Below, piece after piece: positions 52,293 through 61,443 of a stretch of 64,000 nucleotides of DNA. The notes under the pieces were generated by a model, which was not told the DNA's origin, made no database searches, and was given only the letters and a program-made list of their open reading frames with translations. Every line of letters starts with the position of its first letter. Position 1 is the first letter of the stretch. The position numbers were made by a program, and so were the translations under genes. Source of the DNA: Halomonas elongata (GTDB lineage Bacteria > Pseudomonadota > Gammaproteobacteria > Pseudomonadales > Halomonadaceae); assembly GCF_029081005.1 (NCBI RefSeq), contig NZ_JAJQTQ010000001.1, positions 186,001 through 250,000 on the forward strand. Direction: 5' to 3'.

Positions 52293-53771
52293 ATGCCCGA
52301 TGTCCGGAGGGTCACGGATACCCTGCGCCGGTGGGCGCCCATTCTCCGGGTGCTCGCCGTGCTATGGCTGGTATTGGCCATGTTCATGGCGGTTCCGTTT
52401 CTGATACTGATCGTCGAGGGGGAAGCGGATGCCATGGCCTTCGGCCTCTCGATCGCCATCGTGCTCGCGGCGGCGGCGCTGTCGTGGCTCGTCACCTGGC
52501 GAACGCCGGTCAGCCTCAAGCCATGGCAGATGTTCGTGCTGACGACGCTCAGTTGGGTGACCATCAGCGGCTTCGCCAGTCTGCCACTGGCGCTGGGCGC
52601 GCCGCAGCTGTCCCTGACCAACGCGGTCTTCGAATCGGTGTCGGCGATCACCACCACGGGGTCGACGGTACTGGTCAACATCGAAACGCTCTCGGATGGC
52701 CTCAAGCTCTGGCGCGGCATCATGCAGTGGCTCGGCGGCATCGGCATCATCGTCATGGGGATCGCCATCCTGCCGTTTCTCAAGGTCGGTGGCATGCGCC
52801 TGTTCCATACCGAGTCGTCCGACTGGTCCGACAAGGTAATGCCGCGCACGGGCGGCATCGCCAAGGCGACACTGGGTATCTATTGCGGCTTCACCTCGTT
52901 GGCCGCGCTGGCCTACTACCTGGGCGGCATGCAGCCGCTCGATGCCGTCGTGCATGCCATGACGTCGCTTGCCACCGGCGGCTTCGCCAACAGCGATGCG
53001 TCCTTCGGCGCCTATGCCGAACAGCCTCAACTGTTGTGGATGGGTAGCCTGTTCATGCTGTGCGGGGCCCTGCCGTTCGTGCTCTACATCCGTTTTCTGC
53101 GGGGCTCGCGGCTGGCCCTGGTGCGTGACCAGCAGGTACAGGGCCTGCTGTTGCTGCTGTTGCTCGTCATCCTGACGCTCACCGCCTGGCGAATCGGGCA
53201 GGGCACGCCCCCCTTCGCGTCCCTGACCCAGGTGACGTTCAACGTCGTGTCCGTGGTCACCACCACGGGTTATGCCTCGGACGATTACAGTGCCTGGGGG
53301 GCCATGGCCTTCGTGGCCTTCTTCTACCTCACCTTCGTGGGGGGTTGCAGCGGTTCGACCAGCGGCGGCATGAAGATCTTTCGTTTCCAGGTGGCCATGC
53401 TGCTGCTCCGCGACCAGCTGCGCTACCTGATTCACGCCAGTGGTGTCTTCGTCTCTCGCTACAATAACCAGCCACTGACCGATGACATCACCCGAGGCGT
53501 CGTGGCCTTCTCCTTCTTTTTCTTCCTGACGGTCGCCGGCCTGGCCCTGGGCCTGAGCCTGCTGGGTCTCGACCTCACCACGGCACTCTCCGGCGCGGCC
53601 ACGGCGGTCGCCAATGTCGGGCCGGGCCTGGGCGAGACGATCGGCCCCGCCGGCAATTTTTCCTCTCTGCCGGACGCCGCCAAGTGGTTACTCTGTGTGG
53701 GCATGCTGATGGGCCGCCTGGAGATCCTCACGGTGCTGGTTCTGCTGACGCCCATGTTCTGGCGACAATAG
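52293..53771 (+). CDS. trkH: Trk-type potassium uptake protein, TrkH/TrkI family
   Basis: 492 residues, about ten membrane segments with the four pore-loop repeats of the Trk/Ktr/HKT family: ITTTGSTVL, MTSLATGGFA, VVTTTGYASDD, AVANVGPGLGE, each with the conserved Gly of the selectivity filter; GGCSGSTSGGMKIFR is also typical. It imports K+ with a TrkA-type NAD-binding partner not encoded here. GGAGGGG precedes ATG 52293. It is followed by a KdpD-like kinase and a KdpE-like regulator, probably one operon linked to osmotic K+ control. Confidence 0.93.
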   Translation: MPDVRRVTDTLRRWAPILRVLAVLWLVLAMFMAVPFLILIVEGEADAMAFGLSIAIVLAAAALSWLVTWRTPVSLKPWQMFVLTTLSWVTISGFASLPLALGAPQLSLTNAVFESVSAITTTGSTVLVNIETLSDGLKLWRGIMQWLGGIGIIVMGIAILPFLKVGGMRLFHTESSDWSDKVMPRTGGIAKATLGIYCGFTSLAALAYYLGGMQPLDAVVHAMTSLATGGFANSDASFGAYAEQPQLLWMGSLFMLCGALPFVLYIRFLRGSRLALVRDQQVQGLLLLLLLVILTLTAWRIGQGTPPFASLTQVTFNVVSVVTTTGYASDDYSAWGAMAFVAFFYLTFVGGCSGSTSGGMKIFRFQVAMLLLRDQLRYLIHASGVFVSRYNNQPLTDDITRGVVAFSFFFFLTVAGLALGLSLLGLDLTTALSGAATAVANVGPGLGETIGPAGNFSSLPDAAKWLLCVGMLMGRLEILTVLVLLTPMFWRQ

Positions 53772-53815
53772 CCGCCTCTCTCCCCGTGATGCCGGATAAC
53801 GACCAGGACGCCACC

Positions 53816-55798
53816 ATGACCCGATCTTCCGTCACCTCCCTGCATGGCCCGCGAGTACTGGCGGCCCTCAGCGGCGGCAGCGAGGATGCCGCGCTGATTC
53901 GCTCGGCTCACCGTCTCGCCGAACGCGAGCATCTGCCCTGGGGAGCCGTGCACGTCGACGGTGGCCACAACGATGCCGACAGACGCCTCGTCCTGGAGCA
54001 GGACGCTTCCAGGGTGGCTCGCCTGGGCGGCGAGATGCACATGGTCCAGGGCCAGGATCGCGCGGCGGAGCTTCTCCACTACGCCGACGAGCATCGCGTC
54101 GCGACGCTGCTGGTGGGATGCTCACGCCCTTCCGGATGGCGCTTCTGGCGCCGTTCCCTGCCCGAGCAACTGCTCCGCTCGGGCGGCGCCTTCGACCTGG
54201 TCATGATCGCCGAGACGCGCAAGCGCCCCCGGTTCCGTTCACGCCGAACCTGGCAGCGATTCCAGCTGCACGAGCCCGTGATCGCGGGGGCGAGTTCCCT
54301 GGGCGCCCTGGGAGCGGCCTGGCTCCTGCAAGCCTGGCTGGAACTCGCCAACCTGTCACTGGTGTTTCTCGCCGCGGTACTGGCCAGCGCCGCCCTGGCA
54401 GGCACCAGGGCCGCCATGCTGAGTGCCCTCCTGGGGTTTCTGTCCTTCAATTTCTTCTTCACACAACCCCGGTTTTCACTGGCCATCCTCGAGAAGGAAC
54501 AGCTGCTCACCGTGGTCTTCTTCCTGTTGATCGCCGTGGTGGTGGGCCAGCTGGCCGGGACCGGACGTCGCCGCTTGCATGCCCTGCGTCACAGTCGTGA
54601 ACAGTCCCAGCGATTGCTCGCCTACTCGAGATCCCTCTCCACGGCGACCGACCGGGATCAGGTATGCGATATCGGTCTCACCTCGCTGGAACGCTGGCTC
54701 CACGTCCCGGTTGCCTTCCTGGATTTCGAGCAGGGTGGCAGCCGGCCACGTATTCACCAGGCCATTCCGCAGGGCACCGTGCTGGATGCCGCCGCCCTGA
54801 CGGCGGCGAGCTGGAGCTGGCAGCACCGCCGGCCCAGCGGCGTGGGCACCGGGCAGCTCGACGAGGACGATCAAGGCTGGCGCATGCTGCCCTTGTCGGC
54901 CCGGGGGCGGATCATCGGCGTGGTGGGGCTCGAGCTCGGACAGCGCCCGGCACCGCTGCAACCCAATCATGAAGCGCTGCTGGAGTCCCTGATCGGCCAG
55001 TTCGCCATGGCGCTGGAGCGGACGCGCCTGGTCGGCGAACTGGAGACGACACGACTCTCGGAAGAAAACGAACGCCTGCGCTCGGCGCTGCTCTCTTCCG
55101 TCTCCCATGATCTGCGCACCCCCCTGGCCTCGATCATCGGCTCGGCGAGCTCGTTGCGCGACCTGGGGGCACAGCTGAGTCACCAGGACAAGGCGGAACT
55201 GCTGGACGGGATTCTCAGCGAGAGCGAGCGCCTCGACCGCTACATCCAGAACCTGCTGGACATGACCCGACTGGGCCACGGCAATCTCAGGATCGAGCGT
55301 GACTGGATCTCGCTGGACGACCTCGTCTCGGCTGCCGTGCAACGCCTGGGGCCGGCGCTGGAAGCCCTCGACCTGCAGCTCGACTGGCCGGCCAGCCTGC
55401 CCCTGCTGCACGTGCATCCGGCCCTGATCGAACAGGCACTGGTCAACGTCATCGACAACGCCGCGCGCTTTTCCCCTCCCGGCGGCCAGATACGCATTCA
55501 GGGTCGGCTCGACACCGCGCATCGGCGGCTCGAGATCCGGGTGATGGACCAGGGGCCCGGCATCGCCCCCGAGATGCGGGAGGCCGTGTTCGACATGTTC
55601 CACACCGGAAGCGAAGGCGACCGCAGCCGATACGGCAGCGGCCTGGGGCTAGCCATCTGCCAGGGGATGGTCGGCGCTCATGGCGGCAGTGTCGATGCCA
55701 GGCTCGGTCCGCAGGGACTCGGCACCATGATCACCCTTCATCTGCCACTGCCCGGCACGGAGATCCCCCAGGACCAGGAGACGCCTCATGCCGACTGA
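53816..55798 (+). CDS. KdpD-like sensor histidine kinase lacking the N-terminal KdpD domain
   Basis: About 660 residues from ATG 53816 (AGGA eight bases upstream; ATG 53789 has no ribosome-binding site). Order: universal-stress-like domain (VLAALSGGSEDAALIRSAHR, LVGCSRPSGWRF, about 10-130), DUF4118-type four-segment membrane unit (LGFLSFNFFFTQPRFSLAIL), GAF-like domain (about 280-400), and kinase core with H-box SVSHDLRTPLASIIGSAS, N-box NVIDNAARFSPPG and G-boxes DQGPGI, GSGLGLAI. E. coli KdpD has about 230 more N-terminal residues with Walker motifs; these are missing. All kinase residues are present. Confidence 0.88.
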   Translation: MTRSSVTSLHGPRVLAALSGGSEDAALIRSAHRLAEREHLPWGAVHVDGGHNDADRRLVLEQDASRVARLGGEMHMVQGQDRAAELLHYADEHRVATLLVGCSRPSGWRFWRRSLPEQLLRSGGAFDLVMIAETRKRPRFRSRRTWQRFQLHEPVIAGASSLGALGAAWLLQAWLELANLSLVFLAAVLASAALAGTRAAMLSALLGFLSFNFFFTQPRFSLAILEKEQLLTVVFFLLIAVVVGQLAGTGRRRLHALRHSREQSQRLLAYSRSLSTATDRDQVCDIGLTSLERWLHVPVAFLDFEQGGSRPRIHQAIPQGTVLDAAALTAASWSWQHRRPSGVGTGQLDEDDQGWRMLPLSARGRIIGVVGLELGQRPAPLQPNHEALLESLIGQFAMALERTRLVGELETTRLSEENERLRSALLSSVSHDLRTPLASIIGSASSLRDLGAQLSHQDKAELLDGILSESERLDRYIQNLLDMTRLGHGNLRIERDWISLDDLVSAAVQRLGPALEALDLQLDWPASLPLLHVHPALIEQALVNVIDNAARFSPPGGQIRIQGRLDTAHRRLEIRVMDQGPGIAPEMREAVFDMFHTGSEGDRSRYGSGLGLAICQGMVGAHGGSVDARLGPQGLGTMITLHLPLPGTEIPQDQETPHAD

Positions 55799-56501
55799 AC
55801 GCGACAAGGTGCTGGTCATCGACGACGAGCCTCAGATTCGACGCTTCCTGCGCATCAGCCTGGTCTCGCAAGGGTTCAGCGTGATCGAGGCCGACACGGG
55901 CGCCCAGGGCATTGCCCGGGCTCGCGAGGAAGTCCCGGATCTCGTCCTGCTCGACCTGGGCCTCCCCGACATGGACGGGCAGGCCGTACTGGATGAACTG
56001 CGGACTCGGGGCTCGGTGCCGGTCATCATCGTCTCCGTGCGTGGCCAGGAAGCCGAGAAGGTTCGTGCGCTCGACAGCGGCGCCAATGACTATGTCACCA
56101 AACCGTTCGGCATCCAGGAACTCCTCGCCCGCGTGCGTTCGCTGCTTCGGTATCAGCGGCCGACGGACACCACGGAAGTCGTCGAATGCTACCGTCACGC
56201 GGGATTGACGATCGATCTGGCGGCCCATCGGGTCAGCCTGAACGGCACCCCCGTGCACCTCACGCCCAAGGAATATGCCGTGCTCGCCCTCCTGGTCCGG
56301 CAGGCCGGTCGCGTGGTGACGCAGACCCAACTGTTGCGCGATATCTGGGGTGCCAGCCACACCCACGATAGTCACTACCTGCGCATCGTGATCAGCAAGC
56401 TGCGTCACAAACTGGGCGATGATCCCCAGTCGCCACACCTGCTGCAGACCGAAGCGGGCATCGGCTATCGCTTGCTGGCACCTCGGGATGCCGAGACATG
56501 A
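55788..56501 (+). CDS. KdpE-like response regulator
   Basis: 237 residues: receiver domain (VLVIDDEPQIRRFLRISL, LVLLDLGLPDMDG with the phospho-acceptor Asp, YVTKPFG) and OmpR/PhoB winged helix (LTPKEYAVLALLVRQAGRVV, THDSHYLRIVISKLRHKLGD, TEAGIGYRL). The start overlaps the kinase gene by 11 bases, so the two are coupled. No kdpFABC genes are present; the adjacent trkH is the obvious target candidate. Confidence 0.92.
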   Translation: MPTERDKVLVIDDEPQIRRFLRISLVSQGFSVIEADTGAQGIARAREEVPDLVLLDLGLPDMDGQAVLDELRTRGSVPVIIVSVRGQEAEKVRALDSGANDYVTKPFGIQELLARVRSLLRYQRPTDTTEVVECYRHAGLTIDLAAHRVSLNGTPVHLTPKEYAVLALLVRQAGRVVTQTQLLRDIWGASHTHDSHYLRIVISKLRHKLGDDPQSPHLLQTEAGIGYRLLAPRDAET

Positions 56502-56743
56502 CCGGCCGCCTCGACACCGCCAGCTCCGGGTCCACCGTGGCACGCCGCACGGAAAACCCAGCAAAACGCTGAATTGCGTCCGTTCGATGACGCGGTTCAT
56601 GCACTCTCGCCCGGCTTTTTGCTGTACCGTCGCGAGCAGGTTTCCACGCCGCCCGGTGTGGATTGTCGGGGAACCCGGTCGGCAAGATGGGGGTCGGGGG
56701 CCTATGATGTTGGTTTGTCACCTGCACCAGGAGAATGCGTGAT

Positions 56744-57514
56744 ATGTCGTCCCTGACCTTCAAGCCACGCCCCCGAGGTGGCAACTGGCCCGTCGTGCTC
56801 GGCTGGCTGGGTGTCATCCTGCTGGTGGTATCGGTGGCATTGATGGGCGCCGCGGGCCCGGCCTATCGGCTGGAGTGGCTGTCGCTGGGGTCGTCATTCA
56901 CCTTGCTTCGCCAGGGCGCGCACCTGGCCCTGGGCGCCGGGGTGCTGGGACTGCTGACCTTCATGGTGGCCGGGCTATGCCGGCGCTGGCGACCGGCACT
57001 GGTGGGCATGCTGGTCATCCTGGCGGTGGCTGCGACCATTGCGCTGCCCGCCCAGATGATGCATCTGGCCCGTACCGTGCCGCCGATTCACGACATCACC
57101 ACCGACATGACCGACCCGCCCGCCTTCGAGGCATTGGCGGATGAGCGTCGGGCGGCGCCCAACGCGGTCACCTACCCCGGCGAGCCCACCGCCCGACAAC
57201 AGCGCATCGCCTATCCGCATCTCGCCCCGATCACCCTGGACCTGCCCCTGGCGCGGGCCATGGCCGCCGTGGAGGCCACGGCCGAGACCCGTGACTGGCA
57301 TGTTGCCGAGATCACGACCGACCGCCTCGAGGCCACCGCCACCACGCGCTGGTTCGGCTTCGAGGATGACATCGTGATCCGGCTGACCGAGACATCGAAC
57401 GGCGTTCGGGTCGACATGCGCTCAGCCTCGCGAATGGGACGCAGCGACCTCGGCACCAATGCGGCCCGCATCCAGACCTTCCTCGAAGACGTGGCGCAAC
57501 GCGCACGGGAATAG
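56744..57514 (+). CDS. DUF1499 family membrane-anchored protein
   Basis: 256 residues. AGGAG lies directly before ATG 56735 but is well spaced from ATG 56744, so the latter is taken as start. Three membrane segments (WPVVLGWLGVILLVVSVALM, LALGAGVLGLLTFMVAGL, LVGMLVILAVAATIAL) precede a soluble DUF1499 domain (AMAAVEATAETRDWHVAEIT, RWFGFEDDIVIRLTETSNGV, VDMRSASRMGRSDLGTNAAR). Function of the family is unknown. Confidence 0.87.
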   Translation: MSSLTFKPRPRGGNWPVVLGWLGVILLVVSVALMGAAGPAYRLEWLSLGSSFTLLRQGAHLALGAGVLGLLTFMVAGLCRRWRPALVGMLVILAVAATIALPAQMMHLARTVPPIHDITTDMTDPPAFEALADERRAAPNAVTYPGEPTARQQRIAYPHLAPITLDLPLARAMAAVEATAETRDWHVAEITTDRLEATATTRWFGFEDDIVIRLTETSNGVRVDMRSASRMGRSDLGTNAARIQTFLEDVAQRARE

Positions 57515-57577
57515 CGCCTTCACAGCGTGACCCGATTCGCTATCATCATGGCTTGGTCAATGGAACAGGGAGTCGAC

Positions 57578-58051
57578 ATGAGCCTCGCCAGCGTACGCAC
57601 CTTTCTCGCCGAGAAAGCCCCCGACATCGAGATACTGGAGCTCGAGACCAGCACCGCCACCGTGGCCCTGGCCGCCGAGGCGCATGGGGTGGCGCCGGGA
57701 CAGATCGCCAAGACCCTGGCCTTCCGGATCGGCGAACGTCAGGTGCTGGTCGTGGCCAGCGGCGATGCGCGATTCGACAATCGCAAGATGCGTGATGCCT
57801 TCGATGGCAAGGCGAAGATGCTCGATGCCGAGACCGTGCTGGCACTGACCGGCCACCCCGTGGGCGGTGTCTGCCCGTTCGGGCTGGCCACGCCGGTGCC
57901 GGTCTACTGCGATGCCTCGCTCAAGGCCTATGACGAGGTATTGCCCGCCGCCGGCGAGGTCAACAGCGCCGTACGTCTCCCCCCGGACCGGCTCGCCGAG
58001 CTCGTCGACGCCGAATGGGTGGACGTGTGCAAGACCCCGGAAGTCGTCTGA
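57578..58051 (+). CDS. YbaK/EbsC-type aminoacyl-tRNA deacylase
   Basis: 157 residues from ATG 57578 (GGGAG upstream). GVAPGQIAKTLAFRIGERQV, NRKMRDAFDGKAKMLDAETV, GHPVGGVCPFGLATPVPVYC match YbaK/ProX-like editing enzymes, with the catalytic Lys in the IAKTL motif and the GGVCPFG substrate loop. They hydrolyse mischarged tRNA (Cys- or Ala-tRNA-Pro). Four bases separate it from the next gene. Confidence 0.88.
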   Translation: MSLASVRTFLAEKAPDIEILELETSTATVALAAEAHGVAPGQIAKTLAFRIGERQVLVVASGDARFDNRKMRDAFDGKAKMLDAETVLALTGHPVGGVCPFGLATPVPVYCDASLKAYDEVLPAAGEVNSAVRLPPDRLAELVDAEWVDVCKTPEVV

Positions 58052-58054
58052 ACC

Positions 58055-58837
58055 ATGGCGGAACTCGAGTGGTATCAGTATGCACTTATCGGGTTGATCT
58101 TCGCCTGGAGCGGCTTCGTCAGGACGAGCCTGGGATTCGGTGGCGCGGTGCTGGCGCTGCCCTTCCTGCTGCTGGTGCTCGATGAGCCGCTGGTCTTCCT
58201 GCCGATCGTCGCCATCCACCTGCTGATCTTCTCCAGCTGGATCGCCTGGCGCGGCCATCGCCAGACTCGCGCCGCCGACGATGCCCAGGCGCGCGATGGC
58301 GGCAATATCGACTGGTCCTATCTGCTTCGGGCGCTGAAGATCATGATCGTGCCGAAACTGATCGGCGTGGTAGGGCTCCTGACCCTGCCGGGCAATATCA
58401 TGTCGATCATCATCTTCGCGATCGTCCTCGTCTACGGCACGAGCTACTTGCTGAACAAGCCGTTTCGCAGCCAGGGCAAGGCGGTCGATTGCGTGCTGCT
58501 GGGACTGGGCGGTTACGTCAGCGGCACGTCGCTGATCGGCGCGCCTCTGATCGTCTCGGTGTTCGCCAGCCATGTGGCGAAACACCAGCTGCGCGATACC
58601 CTGTTCGTGCTGTGGTTCATCCTGGTGGCGATCAAGATGGTGTCGTTCGTCATCGCCGGCGTGGACCTGCAGTTGATCCATCAACTCTGGCTGCTGCCCT
58701 GTGCTCTGGTCGGCCACCTGCTCGGCGAACGCGCCCACCGCTACATGCTGTCCGCCGATGGCGGCGTCTTCTTCCGCGTGCTCGGCGCGGTGCTGATCCT
58801 GGTCAGCGTGATAGGGCTAATCGTCGGGTCGGGATGA
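58055..58837 (+). CDS. Sulfite exporter TauE/SafE family permease
   Basis: 260 residues with eight membrane segments. LIGLIFAWSGFVRTSLGFGG near the start and GLGGYVSGTSLIGAPLIVSV in the middle are the two pseudo-repeated G-rich motifs of TauE/SafE proteins. Substrates range over sulfite, sulfoacetate and other small anions. Starts three bases after the deacylase stop; likely co-transcribed. Confidence 0.88.
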   Translation: MAELEWYQYALIGLIFAWSGFVRTSLGFGGAVLALPFLLLVLDEPLVFLPIVAIHLLIFSSWIAWRGHRQTRAADDAQARDGGNIDWSYLLRALKIMIVPKLIGVVGLLTLPGNIMSIIIFAIVLVYGTSYLLNKPFRSQGKAVDCVLLGLGGYVSGTSLIGAPLIVSVFASHVAKHQLRDTLFVLWFILVAIKMVSFVIAGVDLQLIHQLWLLPCALVGHLLGERAHRYMLSADGGVFFRVLGAVLILVSVIGLIVGSG

Positions 58838-58933
58838 GGATCTAGGCCTGGCCATCAGAATGCGTTAATATTGTTAGTCGCCAAACTATGATGCAGCTAC
58901 TATGCAGTGTCATAGCTTGCTGTTCGAGGCTTC

Positions 58934-58961
58934 GGGCCGGTATCTCTCGGGATGCCGGCCC
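58934..58961. terminator. Bidirectional hairpin terminator between TauE and the leftward SDR unit
   Basis: GGGCCGG (58934-58940) pairs with CCGGCCC (58955-58961) around a loop with extra AT pairing. GTTTGCTTG follows on the plus strand. It lies between two convergent stops (58837 and 58979). Confidence 0.7.
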
Positions 58962-58978
58962 GTTTGCTTGAACCGATA

Positions 58979-59353
58979 TCATGCCTGATGGCCGCGCGCA
59001 GCCAGGGCGCGGCGAAACTCCTCGCGATAGGCTTCGCCCCGAGCCGAGGGGTCGGCAGGGAGCCGCCCCAGCTCGGCAGCCAGTTCGAAGAAGCCCGTCG
59101 CCGGCAGCCCCTCACCTCGCTGACTGACGACCAGGGCGGCGACCAGCGGGCGCCCGTGGTGCACATCCTCGCGCATCAGCGCTTCCAGGGCCGTCGTCAC
59201 GCGCTGAATGGTCCGCGGCGGGGTCAGCCCCAGCGTCTCGGCGAGCTGGCGATAGGTCATCGGCAGGGCAGCATCGGGCACCGTTTCCAGCACACGACGC
59301 ACTTGATCGGCCAGCGCCGGCTCTCCGGCCCCGGATGAGCCATGGCCGCTCAC
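58979..59353 (-). CDS. Small predicted winged-helix protein of unknown family
   Basis: 124 residues: VLETVPDAALPMTYRQLAET, LGLTPPRTIQRVTTALEALM looks like a winged helix-turn-helix; HHGRPLVAALVVSQRGEGLP, ATGFFELAAELG follows. Its start overlaps the stop of the SDR gene by four bases (ATGA type), so the two are translated together. I do not recognise the family; a DNA- or RNA-binding role is inferred from the first part only. Confidence 0.6.
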   Translation of the reverse strand: MSGHGSSGAGEPALADQVRRVLETVPDAALPMTYRQLAETLGLTPPRTIQRVTTALEALMREDVHHGRPLVAALVVSQRGEGLPATGFFELAAELGRLPADPSARGEAYREEFRRALAARGHQA

Positions 59354-59982
59354 GACAGTGCCTCGGCGATCTCGCGGTCGCCGTCGAGCAGATCGAACTC
59401 ACGATCCACCAGTTCTCGTGACTGAACCAGGTGCAACAGGGCGTGGGCCACGTTGGCCCGTGACACGGTATTGTCGCCACCGGTTTCCTCGAGCGAGGTG
59501 GCGACCTTGCGTGTCGCGGCATCGTCGGTCAGCCGGCCGGGCTTGAGGATCAGGTGCGGCACTCCGGAATGCCGGAGATGCGCATCGGCGGCATACTTGG
59601 CCGCCGTGTAAGGGCGCAACTTCTCGGGCGCTGTCAGTGGATCCTCGGCACGCATGGCGCTGACCATCAGATAGCGCGACAGCCCAAGCTCGCTCGCCAG
59701 ATCGGCGGCGCGAATCGCGCCATGGAGATCGATCATCAGCGTCTTGTCGGGGCCGGTGTGCGGCCCGGAACCCGCCGTGAAGAGCACCTGGTCGCAACCG
59801 TCGAAGGCATGGCGCAGTTCGCCTTCCAGGTCGGCCACCACGGTGTCGATGCCATGTTCCTCGAACCAGGCGCGTTGCTCTTCACTGCGCACCATCGCCT
59901 TGATGGGTTCGCCGGCCGCCTGGGCCAGCTCACAGAACTGGCGCCCGATCTGTCCGTTGGCGCCGATCACCAGTGTCGTCAT
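59350..59982 (-). CDS. NAD(P)-binding atypical SDR protein
   Basis: 210 residues from ATG 59982 (GAGGAGG upstream). TTLVIGANGQIGRQFCELAQ is the GxxGxxG loop, VVADLEGELRHAFDGCDQVL, YLMVSAMRAEDP and YTAAKYAADAHLRHSGVPHL carry the SDR-a5 (YwnB-like) features. Reductase or regulatory roles are both possible in this subgroup. First gene of a two-gene unit with the small winged-helix protein. Confidence 0.87.
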   Translation of the reverse strand: MTTLVIGANGQIGRQFCELAQAAGEPIKAMVRSEEQRAWFEEHGIDTVVADLEGELRHAFDGCDQVLFTAGSGPHTGPDKTLMIDLHGAIRAADLASELGLSRYLMVSAMRAEDPLTAPEKLRPYTAAKYAADAHLRHSGVPHLILKPGRLTDDAATRKVATSLEETGGDNTVSRANVAHALLHLVQSRELVDREFDLLDGDREIAEALS

Positions 59983-60143
59983 GCTGCCTCCTCGGGTGGG
60001 ATACCTTTCCCTTGCATGTGGGCCGGCCCCGGGAGATTCAAGGCCGAACCCGACACGAGAGTCTTCAGCATGGTTGTCGACCATTTCCCTGGACACCGGC
60101 CATTGCCGTAAGATACCGCCCTCGTCATGACAGGAGCATGCCC

Positions 60144-60365
60144 GTGAATCCCGAGGATCTGGAACGACTGGTCACCCTGCGGATGCCCTTCGGCAAGTAC
60201 GAGGGAACCCTGATCGCCGACCTGCCCGGCCCTTACCTAAACTGGTTCGCCCGGGAGGGCTTTCCAAGCGGCGAGATCGGCCGGCTGCTGCACCTGATGC
60301 ATGAAATCGACCATAACGGTCTGGGCGGGTTGCTCGACCCACTGCGACTCTCGTCGCAGGCATGA
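60144..60365 (+). CDS. DUF3820 family protein
   Basis: 73 residues from GTG 60144: NPEDLERLVTLRMPFGKYEG, LIADLPGPYLNWFAREGFPS. AGGAG is seven bases from GTG 60144 but overlaps the region right before ATG 60138, so GTG is preferred. The MPFGKYxG and P-x-x-YLxWF motifs are those of DUF3820, in which similar short stretches occur in exonuclease-linked proteins. Function is unknown. The ArfB gene follows 19 bases later. Confidence 0.85.
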   Translation: MNPEDLERLVTLRMPFGKYEGTLIADLPGPYLNWFAREGFPSGEIGRLLHLMHEIDHNGLGGLLDPLRLSSQA

Positions 60366-60384
60366 TCCCGGACCCGGGGAGCCT

Positions 60385-60798
60385 ATGCTGCGTATATCCA
60401 ACACCGTGGAACTGACCGACCAGGAGATCGAGATCACCCAGATTCGCGCCCAGGGCGCGGGTGGGCAGAACGTCAACAAGGTCGCCTCGGCGGTGCACCT
60501 GCGCTTCGACATACCCGGCTCGAGCCTGCCTCCCTTCTACAAGGAGCGCCTGATGGCGCTATCGGATCGGCGCATCAGCAAGGAAGGGGTGGTCATCATC
60601 AAGGCGCAGAACCACCGCACCCTGGAACTGAACAAGGAAGACGCCCTGGGACGGCTTCGCGAGCTGATCCAGGGCGCCGTGCGGCAGCACAAGACCCGCA
60701 AGGCGACCCGCCCCACCAAAGGCTCCCAGCGCCGCCGGGTCGACAAGAAGGTCAAGAAGGGCAGGACCAAGGCGCTGCGCGGAAAGGTGAAGCCCTGA
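60385..60798 (+). CDS. arfB: Alternative ribosome-rescue factor ArfB (peptidyl-tRNA hydrolase)
   Basis: 137 residues from ATG 60385 (GGGGAG upstream). QGAGGQNVNKVASAVHLRFD contains the catalytic GGQ; EGVVIIKAQNHRTLELNKED is the conserved middle; the lysine/arginine-rich tail (KTRKATRPTKGSQRRRVDKK...) is the part that enters the empty mRNA channel. It rescues ribosomes stalled at the end of a message. Confidence 0.94.
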   Translation: MLRISNTVELTDQEIEITQIRAQGAGGQNVNKVASAVHLRFDIPGSSLPPFYKERLMALSDRRISKEGVVIIKAQNHRTLELNKEDALGRLRELIQGAVRQHKTRKATRPTKGSQRRRVDKKVKKGRTKALRGKVKP

Positions 60799-60900
60799 TC
60801 CGACGCGTGCCCATGATGGCTCGGCTCGCCAGGCCCGAGTGATACCTCACCTCGGTGACGGAATGCCACAACTGCCCTTCCCTGCCAGCGGCCGCTCCAT

Positions 60901-61311
60901 TCAAGCGTCCTTCAGCATCGCTGCCATGTCCATCCACATCGTTTCCCAGACATGGCCATCCGGATCCGCGAGATTACGGTTGTACATGAAACCGAGATCC
61001 TGAAGGGGATTGATATCCGCCGTGCCGCCATTGGCGGCAGCCGCTTCGTTCATGCCATCGACGGCCTCCCGACTCTCGCACGAGATAGCCAGCATCACTT
61101 CACTGGAGGTGGCCGGCGGGATCGGGCGGCTGGTGAAGGTCCGCCACTTGTCATGGGTGAGCAGCATGACGTTGATCGTCTCGCTCCAGACCATGCAGGC
61201 CGCCGTTTCATCGGTGAACGTCGGATTATTCTCGAAACCGAGGGCCTGGTAGAACGCCATCGAGGCCCCGAGATCGGTCACGGGCAGATTCACGAAAATC
61301 ATCTTGTTCAT
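60901..61311 (-). CDS. VOC (glyoxalase/bleomycin-resistance) superfamily protein
   Basis: 136 residues: FVNLPVTDLGASMAFYQALG, then LADPDGHVWETMWMDM at the end with the typical D-P-x-G-x-x-W-E metal-site pattern. It is of the VOC subgroup often annotated lactoylglutathione-lyase-like; substrate unknown. It stands alone. Confidence 0.88.
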   Translation of the reverse strand: MNKMIFVNLPVTDLGASMAFYQALGFENNPTFTDETAACMVWSETINVMLLTHDKWRTFTSRPIPPATSSEVMLAISCESREAVDGMNEAAAANGGTADINPLQDLGFMYNRNLADPDGHVWETMWMDMAAMLKDA

Positions 61312-61443
61312 GGTTCATCTCCGCCGGGTTGAAAATGGCGACAGCCAGAGGCGCTGCCTCAGGATAGTCGAGCGGAGAACCGCCATTTCGACAGACCATG
61401 TCCTGCGACGTGCATGCAGCGGACAAGATGGCGTTCCGGCGGT

